Below are positions 12,190-23,630 of a stretch of 64,000 bases of DNA, piece by piece. Within the stretch, counting starts at the first letter, position 1. Every line of letters begins with the position of its first letter. Source of the DNA: Eumeta japonica (lineage: Eukaryota > Arthropoda > Insecta > Lepidoptera > Psychidae); NCBI GenBank assembly GCA_005406025.1, contig BGZK01000869.1, positions 186,001 through 250,000 of the forward strand, given 5' to 3'. Both the position numbers and the translations under genes were made by a program. The notes beneath the pieces are model-generated. The model searched no databases. It was not told the origin of the DNA and worked only from the letters and a program-made list of their open reading frames with translations.

Positions 12190-12550
12190 AGAGTGGTTGA
12201 CCCATGCTGTGGTAATCTTGGCCGCTTGGAAAAGAAGAAATTCTGTGAGAGTGTGGTATTTCACTAGTCGAGTCAGCGCCCGACTGGTGTAATACTATAC
12301 TCTCACAGAATTCGGACGTGAGATAACAGTTTCCATTCTGTGAGTGGGAGCTCCGGTGGCCTATTCCTCTCTTCATCACACCAATCTCCTTCCATTGTCC
12401 CTTTCCCCTCTTCATCAGATATTCCATTCATAATCAAGAGGTCAGCAACGCAAATTGTAACTCCTTTGGGGTTGCGATTGTCCATGGGCGGCGACGATCA
12501 CGTTTTTGGATGGCTTGCAAACTTGTTTTTCCTCAAAAGTGCTATAAAAA
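12190..12550 (-). repeat. Repeat R1, copy 2 (with internal hairpin)
   Basis: On the minus strand this reads the R1 landmarks in order: 'tttttatagcacttttga', 'gcaagccatcc', 'gcccatggacaatcgcaacc', 'gcgttgctgacctc', 'gaataggccaccg', 'aattctgtgagagt' and 'cagcatgggt'. Within it, 12239-12270 and 12281-12312 are inverted copies of each other (28 of 32 bases, 10-base loop). The family has this segment only once in the copies at 7070 and 19518, so this copy carries a local inverted duplication. Open frames crossing it are incidental. Confidence 0.75.
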
Positions 12551-12747
12551 TATGTATCGGAAAGCTCGAGCTGCTCATGGCCACTATCGTACCAACTTCT
12601 GCTTTCGGGAAACGATCGTTACGATTGTTAGAGTCACCCGCCCCGCTCAAAAGTACTCCTTCAATTAATACACATGTTTTATTACAAATAGCTATACCTA
12701 AACTGTAGTGTATTATTATTTACTACTACTACTACTATCATTTACTA
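12551..12747. repeat. Spacer ending in a (TAC)n microsatellite
   Basis: The spacer between two repeats ends in 'tactactactactacta' (about 12721-12737), directly ahead of the RTE-like tail. Confidence 0.6.
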
Positions 12748-13590
12748 CCAGCTGTTGCCCACGGCTCCGCTCGCGTAGTCGAAGCTTCTCGTGTTTATTC
12801 CGATTATTGCGTTCGTGACGATTTCTTTTTTTTTTTGTTTAATTACCTGCATTTTTTATTTCATTTCCTATAGTGAAAAACAATACGTGTCATCTTCAGA
12901 ATGTAAGTTATTTCTCTGGTTTTCATTTAAATAATTTGTAAGTCGTTAGATTAAAAGCGTACGAACACTTTCTTATTTTTTTTAACTTCCATCCGCTCAG
13001 TCGGGTGTGTAGGGTAGTAATAGTAATTTTCACGCCGCGGCTTCCGCGCCGCCTGTAACACCAATAAATTCCCGTTCCGTGTCTTTCTTAAATAGATTGC
13101 ACTGGTTCTTGGTAATGTCTTTCAAGCCTCCTGGCTCTAATAAGAGCAAATCGTGAAAGTTTTAGCGACCACATTGAAATACAGTGATTTTATTGAAATT
13201 CAGTTTGGAGATAGTTTTTGAGTAAATGATAAAAGTACTTATAAAGCCTTGCAAACACAATCACTGAAGTATAAAATAATTTAGAGCTTGTAAAAATTTC
13301 AACAAAATCGATCCAACTTTAAGAGTTCTTAGAAAGTATTACGGAACCTTAAAAAATGTATTCTGCATATTTTGACTAGTGTCAATTATATCCGTATTTT
13401 TCATTCAAATCGGTTAAACTACAACGGTTTAGGTATTTTTCACAGATCACTAGTTGCCTTGGCGTTATTTTGGAAATAATTATCAAATGTATAAGGAATA
13501 GAATTTAAAAATAATCACCGAAATCCATTCAGTAGTTTTTGTGTAGTGCACTCACTCCACGGACTTAGCGAATACTTTATTTAAAAAGAT
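12748..13590 (+). repeat. RTE/LINE-like 3' tail
   Basis: It starts 'ccagctgttgcccacggctc' and ends with 'atccattcagtagtttttg' followed by an A/T-rich run. I recognise the opening and the 'aaatcggttaaac / cattcagtagtttt' blocks from common lepidopteran retroelement tails that begin with 'gttgcccgcg.cttcg' and carry repeated 'atcggttca' phrases. No coding remnant is seen. Exact ends and subfamily are uncertain. Confidence 0.55.
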
Positions 13591-15365
13591 GTAAAATATC
13601 ACTTTACATTGTCCTAATTTATCCAAAGTTTATTTTTCGCGTTCTTACTATTCAGGAATAACATATCATATAGTAGAATTGTTGAATAAGGTTGAAGGTA
13701 ACAATAAGGGCTACCTTATAGTTTCGTCTAGTTAACCCTAAAAATTATTTGAAACCAATGGGTTTCAACTTGATATTACCGTAGTACAAAAAGAGGGTAA
13801 AGCTTTATATTACACGATTTACCCAATAAGGTTGACCAACAAAATATTCGTATTACGTTTTAAACTTTGACACGTATATTTTCTATATCAATGCATTTGA
13901 AGAAATTTCGTTTTGAATTTCCTCGCGACATGATTATTTAGAAATACTCTTTCATTGTTTTTTTATTTCTAGGAGAGGGCTTTCGAGTATACATCAGCGA
14001 ATATCACATACTTGCTTCAAAGTAGAGTATCTTACTTTGAAATAAAGTGATTTATATTACAGTCTAGACTAATGGAAAATTTAGGCTGTTCACCGATTCG
14101 ATTGACAGGGGATTATGAATGCGTGCTACAGCCATAATTTTTAGCCTAAATAAAATTATGCGAAGGGATTGGGAAGTACCAGCTTAATAAGAGCACGCCC
14201 GCCGACACGTTATCGGGCAGTTGATCCCGACCGGGATTACGGGCCGAAATGTATCCCGGATTTCATGTCCGCGGAGCCCCTCGCTATTTTTTCGCCCTAC
14301 TGTTTCAATACTACGAAACAGAACGGAACGCAATACTTCTTTATGTTTTTGTATAAAATTATGTACTTTTACACATACGTGTATTGTAAATATATACAAC
14401 GTGTATCGTATTTGCACATGTACATTAATTTATGAGCGTTTTTACATTGCGACGGCATAGTTTCGAAAAATTGTTGAGGTAATTCACAAAAAACTTAAAG
14501 AGACAGCTAATAACTTTTGAAAATAAAGGCCTAAAAGTGAGACAATTGTGAACCAACCAGCATTGTAACTTTTTTTTGCTCTGAAACCAATTTCGGAACA
14601 AACCCGGAACGATACCCAAAATTAAAAAACGTTGACTTAAATGTAGGTCACATATACCGGCTTTGTAAATCCCGATGTCGCTCAGTAACAAAATTCTATA
14701 AAAATATCCATGGACCCCACAGGGCCACTCCAAAACTTCTCGCTATTTTCGAGCTCTCAATACTCGAAAATATACACATTAATATATGATACTTTAATGC
14801 TCGAAAATATCTAGAATAAGAACAACTTTTCACGTTTACTGAGCTCTATTAGTTAATCGATTTGTTTAAGAATCATCTGTAAAAATGGAACAGAATTCAG
14901 AATTCGAACCGACTGCAACATAAAAGTTATTTAAAATAAATAAAAATAATTTTCCGACAACGATATCTCTGGAATCGATCAACCTATTTGAATCTCTATC
15001 TCTATCTTAATCTAGTTTTTTAACCAAAAAAATGTGGTAGGCTTCGTAAAATCGACAAGATAAAATTTACCTAATGACGAATAGGAAAAGGATGGTCATA
15101 GCGCTGCTACCGGCGGCCCAATCGCGTGAGCGTTAGTCGAACGTGTCGGATAAATTACGAGTGTCGAACGATTCGTTCCACAAAATTCTCGTTTTTTCCG
15201 ATAGTCGATGAAAAAAGAAGCAGGCGGTAACATAATGCCATACTTCTCCGGTGTGACTCACAGCCGCCACACCGACGACCAAACATTAATTAAAAAAAAA
15301 CAATTCAACAATTTGTACCAGACTAATTTTCGTACAGCTAATCATCGTTGAGTAGCCACTCACTG
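13591..15365. other. Non-coding
   Basis: No gene is recognised. Positions 14170-14290 are CpG-richer, with overlapping short frames on both strands and no known motif. A ~100-codon minus-strand frame at 14425-14733 has no recognisable domain. 'ctcgaaaatat' occurs twice near 14763 and 14800. Confidence 0.4.
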
Positions 15366-15790
15366 GTCCAAATGACCTGGAATTTTGTGTCACTATCTTC
15401 CGGTCTATTTGGTATCGATTAACATAGTTGCCAAATGTTGTAAATTTTCTTTTGAAATCTCTTTTTGTAATATCGTAAAATCTACCGAACCGTATTGATT
15501 TAAATTTTAAAGAAATCTAAATCGAGTGAAACTCTTGCGAATGTCATAAACTGCATCAGTCAATCCGCTCAAAAGTTATCTGACGCTTACACATACATCC
15601 AAACGCATACGCACACATACTCTCATATACATATTAGGACATCATCATAAAAACAGCCAGAATATGTTCGTGGGATATTAAGACGTCGAGATCTGATCAA
15701 AACTAGATTTTGGAAAATGAAACTGAAAATAATAACTTACCGAAATTTTTGCGATTTTCTTAGTAGGAAAATAAATTGGCGTGTTTTAGA
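15366..15790 (+). repeat. LINE 3'UTR-like remnant
   Basis: The order is a 'tcagtcaatccgctcaaaag' phrase, a run of 'acatacatccaaacgcatac' type, then 'gacgtcgagatctgatcaaa' and finally 'gattttcttagtaggaaaat'. I recognise this succession from the 3' ends of lepidopteran LINEs. It is degenerate and without coding capacity, and the clade is not assigned. Confidence 0.45.
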
Positions 15791-16174
15791 AATAAAAATA
15801 CTATGTTGGACGGATCGCTTTAGTTAAGATTACGAAATAAAGAATATATCCAAGAAACATTCAAATTTGTGAGCATAGCGCAAAATGCAAGAAAGCCATT
15901 TATCGTGGCTTGAGCCCAGTAATACGTAGAAATGAAAATCACATAAACGGAAAGATTGTCCCCACAGACAAATGTAAATAAAATAGAACACGTCCGTAGT
16001 CTGTGGGAAAAGTACATGTAATACGAAACGTATTTAATGACGGTACGAGCTTAACTTCACAAATGATGCAACGTCATCACGAATCGTTATAGAGAATCAG
16101 GATAGTCGTCAAAAATAGAGAATAAGTGTAAGGAAAAATATGATAAGTTCACGCTTATTTTCCAGAAGAGTAAA
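15791..16174. other. Non-coding spacer between two LINE remnants
   Basis: I see no recognisable gene, RNA or repeat in this stretch. Confidence 0.4.
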
Positions 16175-16756
16175 CATCCATCTTTTCTTGCAAGCTCGTC
16201 TTATTTCCGTTGCTTAATATTTTGGCCCTTCTTCAATATACCACCAATTTGGTTTACGTAAGGTTTTCTAGAGCGACCTTACCGACCTCTCCATTAAACA
16301 CATTTGCCCTATAATTTTATTTTATCAGTTTACTTCCATTCAACCTTCCCAAATTGCCAAACCACCGCAACATCGCATTTTCTACCTTAGTCACTACATC
16401 TTTATTCAAACCATTTCTCCATACTTCACTATTCTTACATCTATCTTTCAAAGATACTCCACTTACCATACTGTCATACCCAATATTCACTATCGTGCAT
16501 AAAGAATCACGACCACATTAAAGACAGCTAAATGCGCTTGTCGTGAGATATTTTTACTATTCATATTACCAAGCAAGGCCCTATCCACTTTGTTTCCCGT
16601 AATTACTCTCCTTTTAATATCTCTATCACGCTTACTGTCATTTATAAACAGACTAACCAAGTATACAAACTCTTATATACTTATATATAAACATTCACTC
16701 TCTCACCTGATATTTGTTTACATCGTATTCAGTTGTCCTTTCGATTCTTTCAGACA

Positions 16757-16806
16757 CCATGACCTTAATCGTGCTGACATTAATGTCAGCACGGTTAAGG
16801 TCATGG
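16757..16806. repeat. 50 bp palindrome inside the LINE pseudogene
   Basis: Twenty-five bases on each side of 16781/16782 are reverse complements with one mismatch, from outer 'ccatgacctta' to the centre 'gacattaatgtc'. The left half is the LINE coding segment (minus strand NVSTIKVMV); the other half is its inverted duplicate. Confidence 0.95.
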
Positions 16807-17038
16807 TTAACTAAATAAAGTAGTTGGCATTAACTCTTTTCTTAATAGAATAATTTAATTTAATTTTCATTGCCTACAAATTGCACACTGACGGCGCAAG
16901 GATTACTTAATCGTCGGCGTATAGGAGCTATAGACATGTCCTCCATTCCTAGTTAACAAAACCTTTCAAATCGTATAGACAACTATCCATGAATAAATTG
17001 AACAACCACGGTGAAGTTAACTCCACATCATCATCATC

Positions 17039-17092
17039 AACATCAGCAGGTGTAGAGGAATGGTTAACTATTACTCTAATCCTGCTGATGTT
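17039..17092. repeat. Inverted repeat (12 bp arms) inside the LINE pseudogene
   Basis: The arms 'aacatcagcagg' (17039-17050) and 'cctgctgatgtt' (17081-17092) are perfect reverse complements around a 30 bp loop. They are flanked on the left by a short (atc)n run. The structure lies where the RT reading frame loses its usual segment. Confidence 0.9.
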
Positions 17093-17711
17093 AAACCAGT
17101 CATTGTATGCCCCTTTTATTCTGAAGCAGGCACTAGAGCGTATATAGAGCCTTATAGAGTTTGTTGTGCCCATATCAATACATGCATACATGGATATGGT
17201 TCTCCATTGATCATTTTATTATATCATAAGCTTTATCCAGATCTAGGAAATTGCAGATAATCTTTTGGCCCGAAAACTTTATCGCAGAGAAAAAAACTTG
17301 GTCCGTACAAACCATCCCTTTTCGAAATCCTGTTTATACATCTCTGATCTAATTTTTAGTGTCACTCACATTCCTATCAATAGTAATTTTCGTATTAAGT
17401 TTGCTAACACGCATGGGAAACTTATAGGGCGGTAATCTGTGCAAACCTGCCATGAGCCTTTCCCTTTATAGAAGACGACTTTACACCTACAGTTCTTCCA
17501 GCATTTATGAAAACAGACTTGCCAATATAGCCACGCCGCCCCTCAGCATCTCTGACGGAACTCTTTCGTATTTGGCAGCTTTTCCAACTTTCATACTTGT
17601 TAGTGCTTTTATAATTTCATCATGGTAATTTGATTTTGTCGTCATGATTATTAATATATATTCAGTTGCAGGAGTTGTTAATATAGAAAATACTAGATTC
17701 TTATTACACAT

Positions 17712-18689
17712 ATTGTGCCGTACTGTGGATTATACCTAAGCAATGACGCTCCTGGAATTGAAGATTAAATCAACCCTAGTTTTCTTTTGTTGTTTTAGAG
17801 TTAGCAAATCTTATTTACTTTCCACTTAAGCGACTTTTGAGTTTTCAAACGAAGATGGATTATCTTTATACTAAGTGGTCTAACTTAACGGCGATCGACT
17901 GTAGAGGATACGGCTTATAAACTCGATATGAACTTAAGCACACGCTTCCCTGCAGCGCGCGGGTGTGACGCTAACGGCCCAACTTGGGCGAGAGCGCGGA
18001 CAGCTGCCGTCCTCGCCTCACGCAACTTTCTCGTGTGATGACACTTGTTGTGTTCTACGAATCCCAGTATAACTTTGGCGGTTATAACTTTTTGTTCTTG
18101 TATTGTTTTCATGATACATGAACGTGTTTTGATATAACTTTCTATTTTTTCGTGACTATAACACCGTATCAGTATATATTTTCTGGCTAGCGGTTTCATT
18201 TTGGTGATCATTACTCTTTATACGTTCAAGGTTTCATATTTATAAAATGAATAGGATTCTCACGTCATTACTCACATACCTGTTTGTATTTTTATGTTTT
18301 GGTTACAACTCTTTCCCTAAAAATGATTATAACTTATTTAAAACATAGTTCCATGATAAAACATACAACCTTCAGTCTTTAATTATTATACATTGCAAAC
18401 TATTTCTAAAAAAAATTTAGATGCGTGGTAAGCTATTTGAAAACTTTAAAAAGTGTTTTTTAATGTGATATGTTATTAAAATGTCGAGTAATAAGTGATT
18501 TTTCAATATGCTGTGTATCAGTTTTAAGATTAAGTTAAGGACATCAAGATAATATAGAATTCTCTAAAGGCCATCGATCAAAACGTGCCTGATAATTATG
18601 TAGACGTTAGTACTTAGAATAAATTGGTTTGGTTTCACCCGGGGTCACTCAACAATCGATGTTAGTATTGAGTTTGTTCCACAAATTTA
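17712..18689. other. Non-coding; CpG-richer patch at 17940-18025
   Basis: No gene is recognised. The patch at 17940-18025 is GC-rich, and the minus-strand frame across it (17915-18211) has no known motif. Confidence 0.4.
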
Positions 18690-19135
18690 ACGAGTCTGGG
18701 AAGATTCACAGAATTCAATAAGAATATTTTACGATCTTTCCAATGCATTTGAGTATATAAATCGCGAAGCTCTAGTCGGGAAACTTCGTCATAATGAGGT
18801 TGCAGGCAAGACACTTGGCCTGCTAAAATTATGTTTGAACAATAGAGCTCAGAAAGTCTTAGTCAATGGTATTAAGTAGTTTAGAGTCTGAATCCGTCAT
18901 CCACATGGAGGTACTACAAGGATTAATCCTTGGCCCATTTCTGTCTTTAGTTTTTACTAATAATATAAATAGTATTATTAAGGACATTCACGAGATAATA
19001 CTTTTATAAACAATACTTGGCTGTTACTTGGATAGCAAATAAACATGGGTTTTATTGACTTTGAATTCAATAATAAACTTACAGAGTGATATATCAACGC
19101 TCAGCCTAAACTTCTGGGTCTAGATACTTGAAATT
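18690..19135 (+). pseudogene. Jockey-like LINE reverse transcriptase fragment
   Basis: On the + strand from 18723 the sequence reads FYDLSNAFEYINREALVGKL, then EVAGKTLGLLKLCLNNRAQK and VLVNGI. After a shift it continues LQGLILGPFLSLVFTNNINS. These correspond to RT motif A (a D..AFD type segment) and motif B (a PQG..LGPLLF type segment) of jockey/CR1-type non-LTR elements. The YADD/FADD catalytic segment is not preserved downstream. Stops and frameshifts show it is a relic. It belongs to a different LINE lineage from the one at 16175-17711. Confidence 0.75.
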
Positions 19136-19517
19136 TTGTGCAGAGTTTCCTCTTATAATAAAAAAACCAAAAAATTATTTTTAAAACTCCTAATGATATG
19201 AAAAGAGTGAAATATTTTTGTATGTAAAATCGAAATAACTAAACATACTCATAGACTTTCTCGTATGAGAATGTACTTTGCTTGTTTTCTTTGTAAAGCT
19301 AAACCATTCAACCGTTTACTATGTGATATGTACCTACGCGCAACATGTACGCGTAAATGGAAAGGACCTTGTCTGTATATTGAACGATGCTATTAGACCA
19401 TTGAACCGGTCTTGTGAAACGATTCTAAAAAATCCTCGACCAATAAGTAGTTCTCTAAGTAAAATGGATTATTATTATTTACTCTGAACCTCTTTTTATT
19501 ATTTGTGCTACTACAAA
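19136..19517. other. Non-coding, AT-rich spacer
   Basis: I see no gene or recognisable repeat here. Confidence 0.45.
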
Positions 19518-19876
19518 TTTTTTTATGACATTTTCGAAGGGTAAACGAAAATGCGAGCCAGAAAGGACATGTCTACTGTTGCCCATGGACACTTGCGACC
19601 ACAAAGAAATAACAGTGCGTTGCTGACCTCAGGTAGGAGAAACAAGTTATTTGATGGAGATAGGAATGGGCTGATAGAGAGGGAGGAAGGGCGATATGGC
19701 GAAACAGGGTGATAGAAAAGGGAGTGGGCCACCGAAACTCTCGCGCACTGGACGAAACGATACATTTAATACTATAACTTCACGTCGGTATTCTGTGAGA
19801 ATGTTGTGTTTCAGCGGTTAAGCCAGCCCATTTTCGTACTGCAGGCAAGTTAACCACAGCATGGTTCTACCTCATA
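19518..19876 (+). repeat. Repeat R1, copy 3
   Basis: R1 landmarks run in order: 'tttttttatgacattttcga', 'aaatgcgagccag', 'gcccatggacacttgcgacc', 'gtgcgttgctgacctc', 'gatggagataggaatggg', 'gggccaccgaaactctc', 'attctgtgagaatg', 'ttcgtactgca' and 'cagcatggttct'. This is the most complete copy in the window. Open frames across it are incidental. Confidence 0.8.
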
Positions 19877-22112
19877 GATTTTAAACATTATTTCATTCAT
19901 AGAAAGCTACACTTGTTCCGAGTAATTACTCAGATTATTAGCCATATTTTATTTTAACACCAGCATTCGCTCTAGCTTTGTCCTTATCGCAACTGTAACT
20001 AGTAACGGAATCGAAATTACTAGCCGAACGGAGAGCAGAATGGAGGGTCAACACTCTAATCTGAATTTTTCCTATGTCCTTTTATAAGTTTTTAGGTTTA
20101 TGCCAGTTATTATTCACTCTGGTCTGTGTACTCGTGAAATATTTTTTTGTACAAATTCACCACAATTATTAATGTCATCAAATTCAATTTTCTCGTATTT
20201 TTGCGGTTTTTATTTTCAGTCTCTTAATTCACTCAGTTGCCGTTTTCGCAAAAGATCAATACATAATAAAATTAATGAATCATTTAAATCAATCCACACA
20301 TTTGACCGAATCAGCAGTGGTAGCCAAAGTGGTGCTAATCAAAGTCTGCAATCGAAAAATATCTGATAGCGGTAGCTCCGGGTCTTGTCCTAAATCGGGC
20401 CAGTCCCTCGGAAATTTCCCCGCCATTCATCATTAGAGGCATTACGGGCTCTGGCGATGCGCCCGCGCTCGTGTCGATCAGCTCTCAAACGATAAGGCGT
20501 TTTACCTCGTCAGGGGGCACGCCCAACCTTAATTGATCGGTCTTAATGAATCGTCGAGGGTTAAGTGAGTGGAAGACGATAATGCACTAAAGAACTGGGT
20601 ATTTAATTCCTTTTGTAAATTATTTAGTGTGATTTGAAGCTTCGAAGCCTCTTAGAGTTCGTTATGTTACTGTTAAAGTGAGGTAAAATAAGTATCACTA
20701 TCTTTTACCAATATAATTGTAGAATAAACACATAAATTAAATATGCTTAATGTTTATATACACAAGAGAGTACTGACCTTACATTCATCTACACTCAACT
20801 TCGAATAACTTGGTTAGTAATATATAATGGACCTACAGACACGACGATTATATTGTAACACAATTGTCAGAACCATCAGTGATTAAATCTCAATAATTTT
20901 ATAACTCTCCACTTATTGAGTCGTTATAACAATATTAGAGACGTTATTATTCAAAAACCATTAACTGCTACAATTTTGAATGACATTTTAATTGAAATTG
21001 AACTGCAGTAGACTCTACTAAGACGACTGCAAACAGTTTGAAGACCCAGGCCAAAGCAGGTCCGAAACTGAGCGCTCTCCGAAATCGGCCGACGTTGTAA
21101 ATCGCAGTAAGTGCGGTGCGGCAACGGCCGGCGTCGAATTTATTATGCTAATAGGGAAATCTTATAAGTGATTTCGGCGAAAGTTCACGCCCAGCGGCAC
21201 CGGCAGCGGTATCCATATTTCAGTAATCTCATTTGCACACTTGGAAATACTAGCACATATTTTTCTTCTGAGTCGTATACGTGGCCTTGTTAAGTAGTCC
21301 ACACAGTGTACCGCACAAGGTACACACGTCGATAGGATTCAACGGCAAACACGTTTGTAGTATCGCTTACTGATAACATTCAATGGAAACGGCGAACCAT
21401 CTACTTAAGTTTATAAAGTATTAAATTTAATATATACTACCGTTACATAGGGCCAAGTAAAATAGAAAGACTATAATAAAATAGATCACCGAGACCATTC
21501 ATTCACACGCTACTGGCGTCTGTGGACCTGGTGTCGGTCGTGGAAGAATCGAATTCGGTTTATTTCTAAATATTTTAAGTTTTAAAATGTAATCTGGTGT
21601 TTAGTGGATATAGATAATATTATGGATAAGTGTGTGGTGCCTGGAAATAACTCATTTAAAAAGATCACTTATAGAATTGTACATGTCACATTTAAATACC
21701 ATTTTAATGTTTTGATACCTAAATATTGTTTTCGAGTTACCACAAAAGTTTTGTACGTAAATAAGTGGGAAAATTTATCACATTTGATGACATGAATGCA
21801 TTAAATGCCCTGCATTTTCAAAATCTTAAGAAATACATAAATTTCTATTATTTATAAGTCGACACGCACTGAAATTGTGATTATTTTTTTATTTTTTACT
21901 AATCTATTTGTTGTATTCAGTAAGCAGCAAGCATGTTTACAAATAGATATATTAAGCTATTGCATAGTTTCTATCGTGGGCCTTGAGCGAGACTAAATCC
22001 AGAAATTCCGTAACGAAAATAACCTAACACCCCCCACTCTGACCGGCACAGCGGTGATACTTTTTACTTTTACGATCTATCGATGAATAGCAGAACTTTT
22101 AATGACTGTTTT
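19877..22112. other. Non-coding with two conserved-looking GC patches (20380-20590, 21030-21230)
   Basis: No exon is recognised. Positions 20380-20590 and 21030-21230 have balanced base composition, few homopolymers and homeobox-type cores such as 'cttaattgatcgg' and 'cttaatgaatcg'. That texture is typical of conserved non-coding regulatory DNA rather than TE debris. Whether they are conserved cannot be told from one sequence. A small hairpin (gtgtacc..ggtacac) lies at about 21307-21326. Confidence 0.4.
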
Positions 22113-22341
22113 AAAATATCACGCTTGTCTCTTTAGTTCAGCAACTCGCCTCTAGGTGGCATTGGTTGTATCGGCATTACAGCGCATGCGTAATCCCCCC
22201 TCTTCGCCCCGCAATCTGGTGACTCATGCCTGCTTAGAGTTTCGGCGTTAGGGCACCTCCTCAAAAAAAATACTGCGTAAATAAAATAAATAAATAATTG
22301 TAATTACGTAAGTTGATAAAAAATACTATGCAATAGCTTTT
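22113..22341 (+). repeat. 231 bp tandem unit, copy 1
   Basis: This is the first of two head-to-tail copies at an offset of 231 bp, running from 'aaatatcacgcttgtctc' to 'atactatgcaatagc'. It contains 'cctctaggtggc' (22149-22160), 'gcgcatgcg' (22182-22190) and a terminal A-run followed by an (aaat)n tract. The A-rich tail suggests a retroposon-like unit. The two copies differ at only a few sites, so the duplication is young. Confidence 0.92.
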
Positions 22342-22343
22342 TT

Positions 22344-22571
22344 GAAATATCACGCTTGTCTCTTTAGTTCAGCAAGTCGCCTCTAGGTGGCATTGGTTGT
22401 ATCGGCGTTACTGCGCATGCGTAATCCCCCCTCTTTGCCCCGCAATCTGGTGACTCATGCCTGCTTAGAGTTTCGGTGTTAAGGCACCTCCTCAAAAAAA
22501 ATACTGCATAAATAAAATAAATAAATAATTATAATTGCATAAGTTGATAAAAAATACTATGCAATAGCTTT
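22344..22571 (+). repeat. 231 bp tandem unit, copy 2
   Basis: This is the second copy of the unit. The motifs recur at the same offset: 'cctctaggtggc' at 22380-22391 and 'tgcgcatgcg' at 22412-22421. Differences from copy 1 are scattered substitutions (for example cggcatt/cggcgtt and ttcgcc/tttgcc). Confidence 0.92.
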
Positions 22572-23310
22572 ACCGCGGCAGTTCCCGAGTGCCACACGTG
22601 TTTTTCCTGATGGATATTATTATATTGCTACAGTAAACGTCACCATATCACCGCCTTTAGAAAAAAATATTTACCATTTTATTATATAATAATACTTACT
22701 AAAAAATGTAAATATTATTGTCTAGACGTTTCATGTACAGAAATTTCATAGACCTGTGTAAACAACTTCGAAGCTACGGAGCTTAAATCACTCACACACT
22801 TAGTTTCTGCATGTTAGTTGTCGAACTTCCATATGCAGATAATCCTTTAATAATTTTGAAAACCAAACGTTGTAGAGATTAACTCTCTGTAAATGAGAGG
22901 CAACAATTATATTTCTGACACCAAGTGACGCCACTGAAGCAAATAGTCGTTGTAAATATCATTCTCAGAATGTATACATGAACAGTTAATTTTAATGTCA
23001 TTTTATTGTGGTAGATACATTCATGGAAAACACTTTTATTGGTTTTTCTTGTTTTGTTTTCTCTTTTAGCCTTCAAGAGCTCTTCCATTACATTCGTTTG
23101 TTCTTTTTTTTTATAAACGCATTCCTCTTATTTCATGTTTTGTTGATTTTAGGTTCTTTATTAAAAAAAGGCCACTCTGAATTCGAAATGGACGTAGATT
23201 TCTCATCTAAAAATAATAGGTGAAATAAAAAGTTTTAATGGCTATTGATTTTGTTTGAAATTAAATTTTTTGTTAGCTAATTTTTTTTCTCATTGTTCAA
23301 AAGTATATAA
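22572..23310. other. Non-coding, AT-rich
   Basis: I see no gene or recognisable element here. Confidence 0.45.
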
Positions 23311-23347
23311 AAATGGGTTTTTCACCAAATACGTGAAAAACCCATTT
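23311..23347. repeat. Perfect 15 bp-arm hairpin
   Basis: The arms 23311-23325 (aaatgggtttttcac) and 23333-23347 are perfect reverse complements with a 7-base loop. It is too short for a microRNA precursor. It is also not a transcription terminator signal in this eukaryotic context. Confidence 0.9.
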
Positions 23348-23630
23348 AAATATCGTTTTTAGTATTTTCGAAAATTGAAATGACCGTCATTTCTACACCA
23401 ATTAGCCGAATTAGCTCAAATTCGAACTCATTTAAGATAATTATCTATGGAATAAGAATGCCAAGTTTCATCAATATATTTAAGAATTGCGGGCACTATC
23501 GTGATGACAAATCGCGCTATAAGTTTATACATAAATAAACTTTTGAACCAATGCTATTTTCTGAACATCCTCAGCCACAGAGAGCATAATATGACAAAAT
23601 TTCTGCTAATTTCCGCTATGAGACCAAATA
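23348..23630. other. Non-coding spacer
   Basis: I see no recognisable feature between the hairpin and the MITE. Confidence 0.4.

Larger units (their letters stand above)
16175..17711 (-). pseudogene. LINE reverse transcriptase pseudogene
   Basis: Read on the minus strand from 17711 down, the fragments follow the order of one non-LTR retrotransposon protein. They are EIIKALTSMKVGKAAKYERV and PSEMLRGG (RT fingers), then TGFRKGMVCTDQVFSL (17.3 kb), then SSACFRIKGAYNDWFNISR and TSPWLFNLFMDSCLYDLKG (palm, ~17.0 kb). ADINVSTIKVMV follows (~16.8 kb), then INDSKRDRDIKRRV and KNISRQAHLAVFNVVV, and the tail LRWFGNLGRLNGSKL (~16.3 kb). Many stops and frameshifts separate these, so it is dead. The RT segment that should read like 'GVRQGC' before SPWLFN is replaced by an insert with an inverted repeat (17039-17092), and a 50 bp palindrome sits at 16757-16806. 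It is the same family as 1004-1390. The clade name is uncertain (RTE-like). Confidence 0.88.

Noticed and set aside
12340..12708. 122-codon + strand frame
   Set aside because: It lies over an R1 repeat copy and runs through the internal hairpin's neighbourhood; it has no recognisable domain.
16590..16814. 74-codon + strand frame ending in a LINE-like phrase
   Set aside because: The LINE-like residues appear on the + strand only because the palindrome at 16757-16806 copies the minus-strand coding sequence.
23311..23347. microRNA precursor
   Set aside because: The 15 bp stem is too short and no known mature microRNA is recognised. The same holds for the hairpins at 26494-26549 and 61805-61889.
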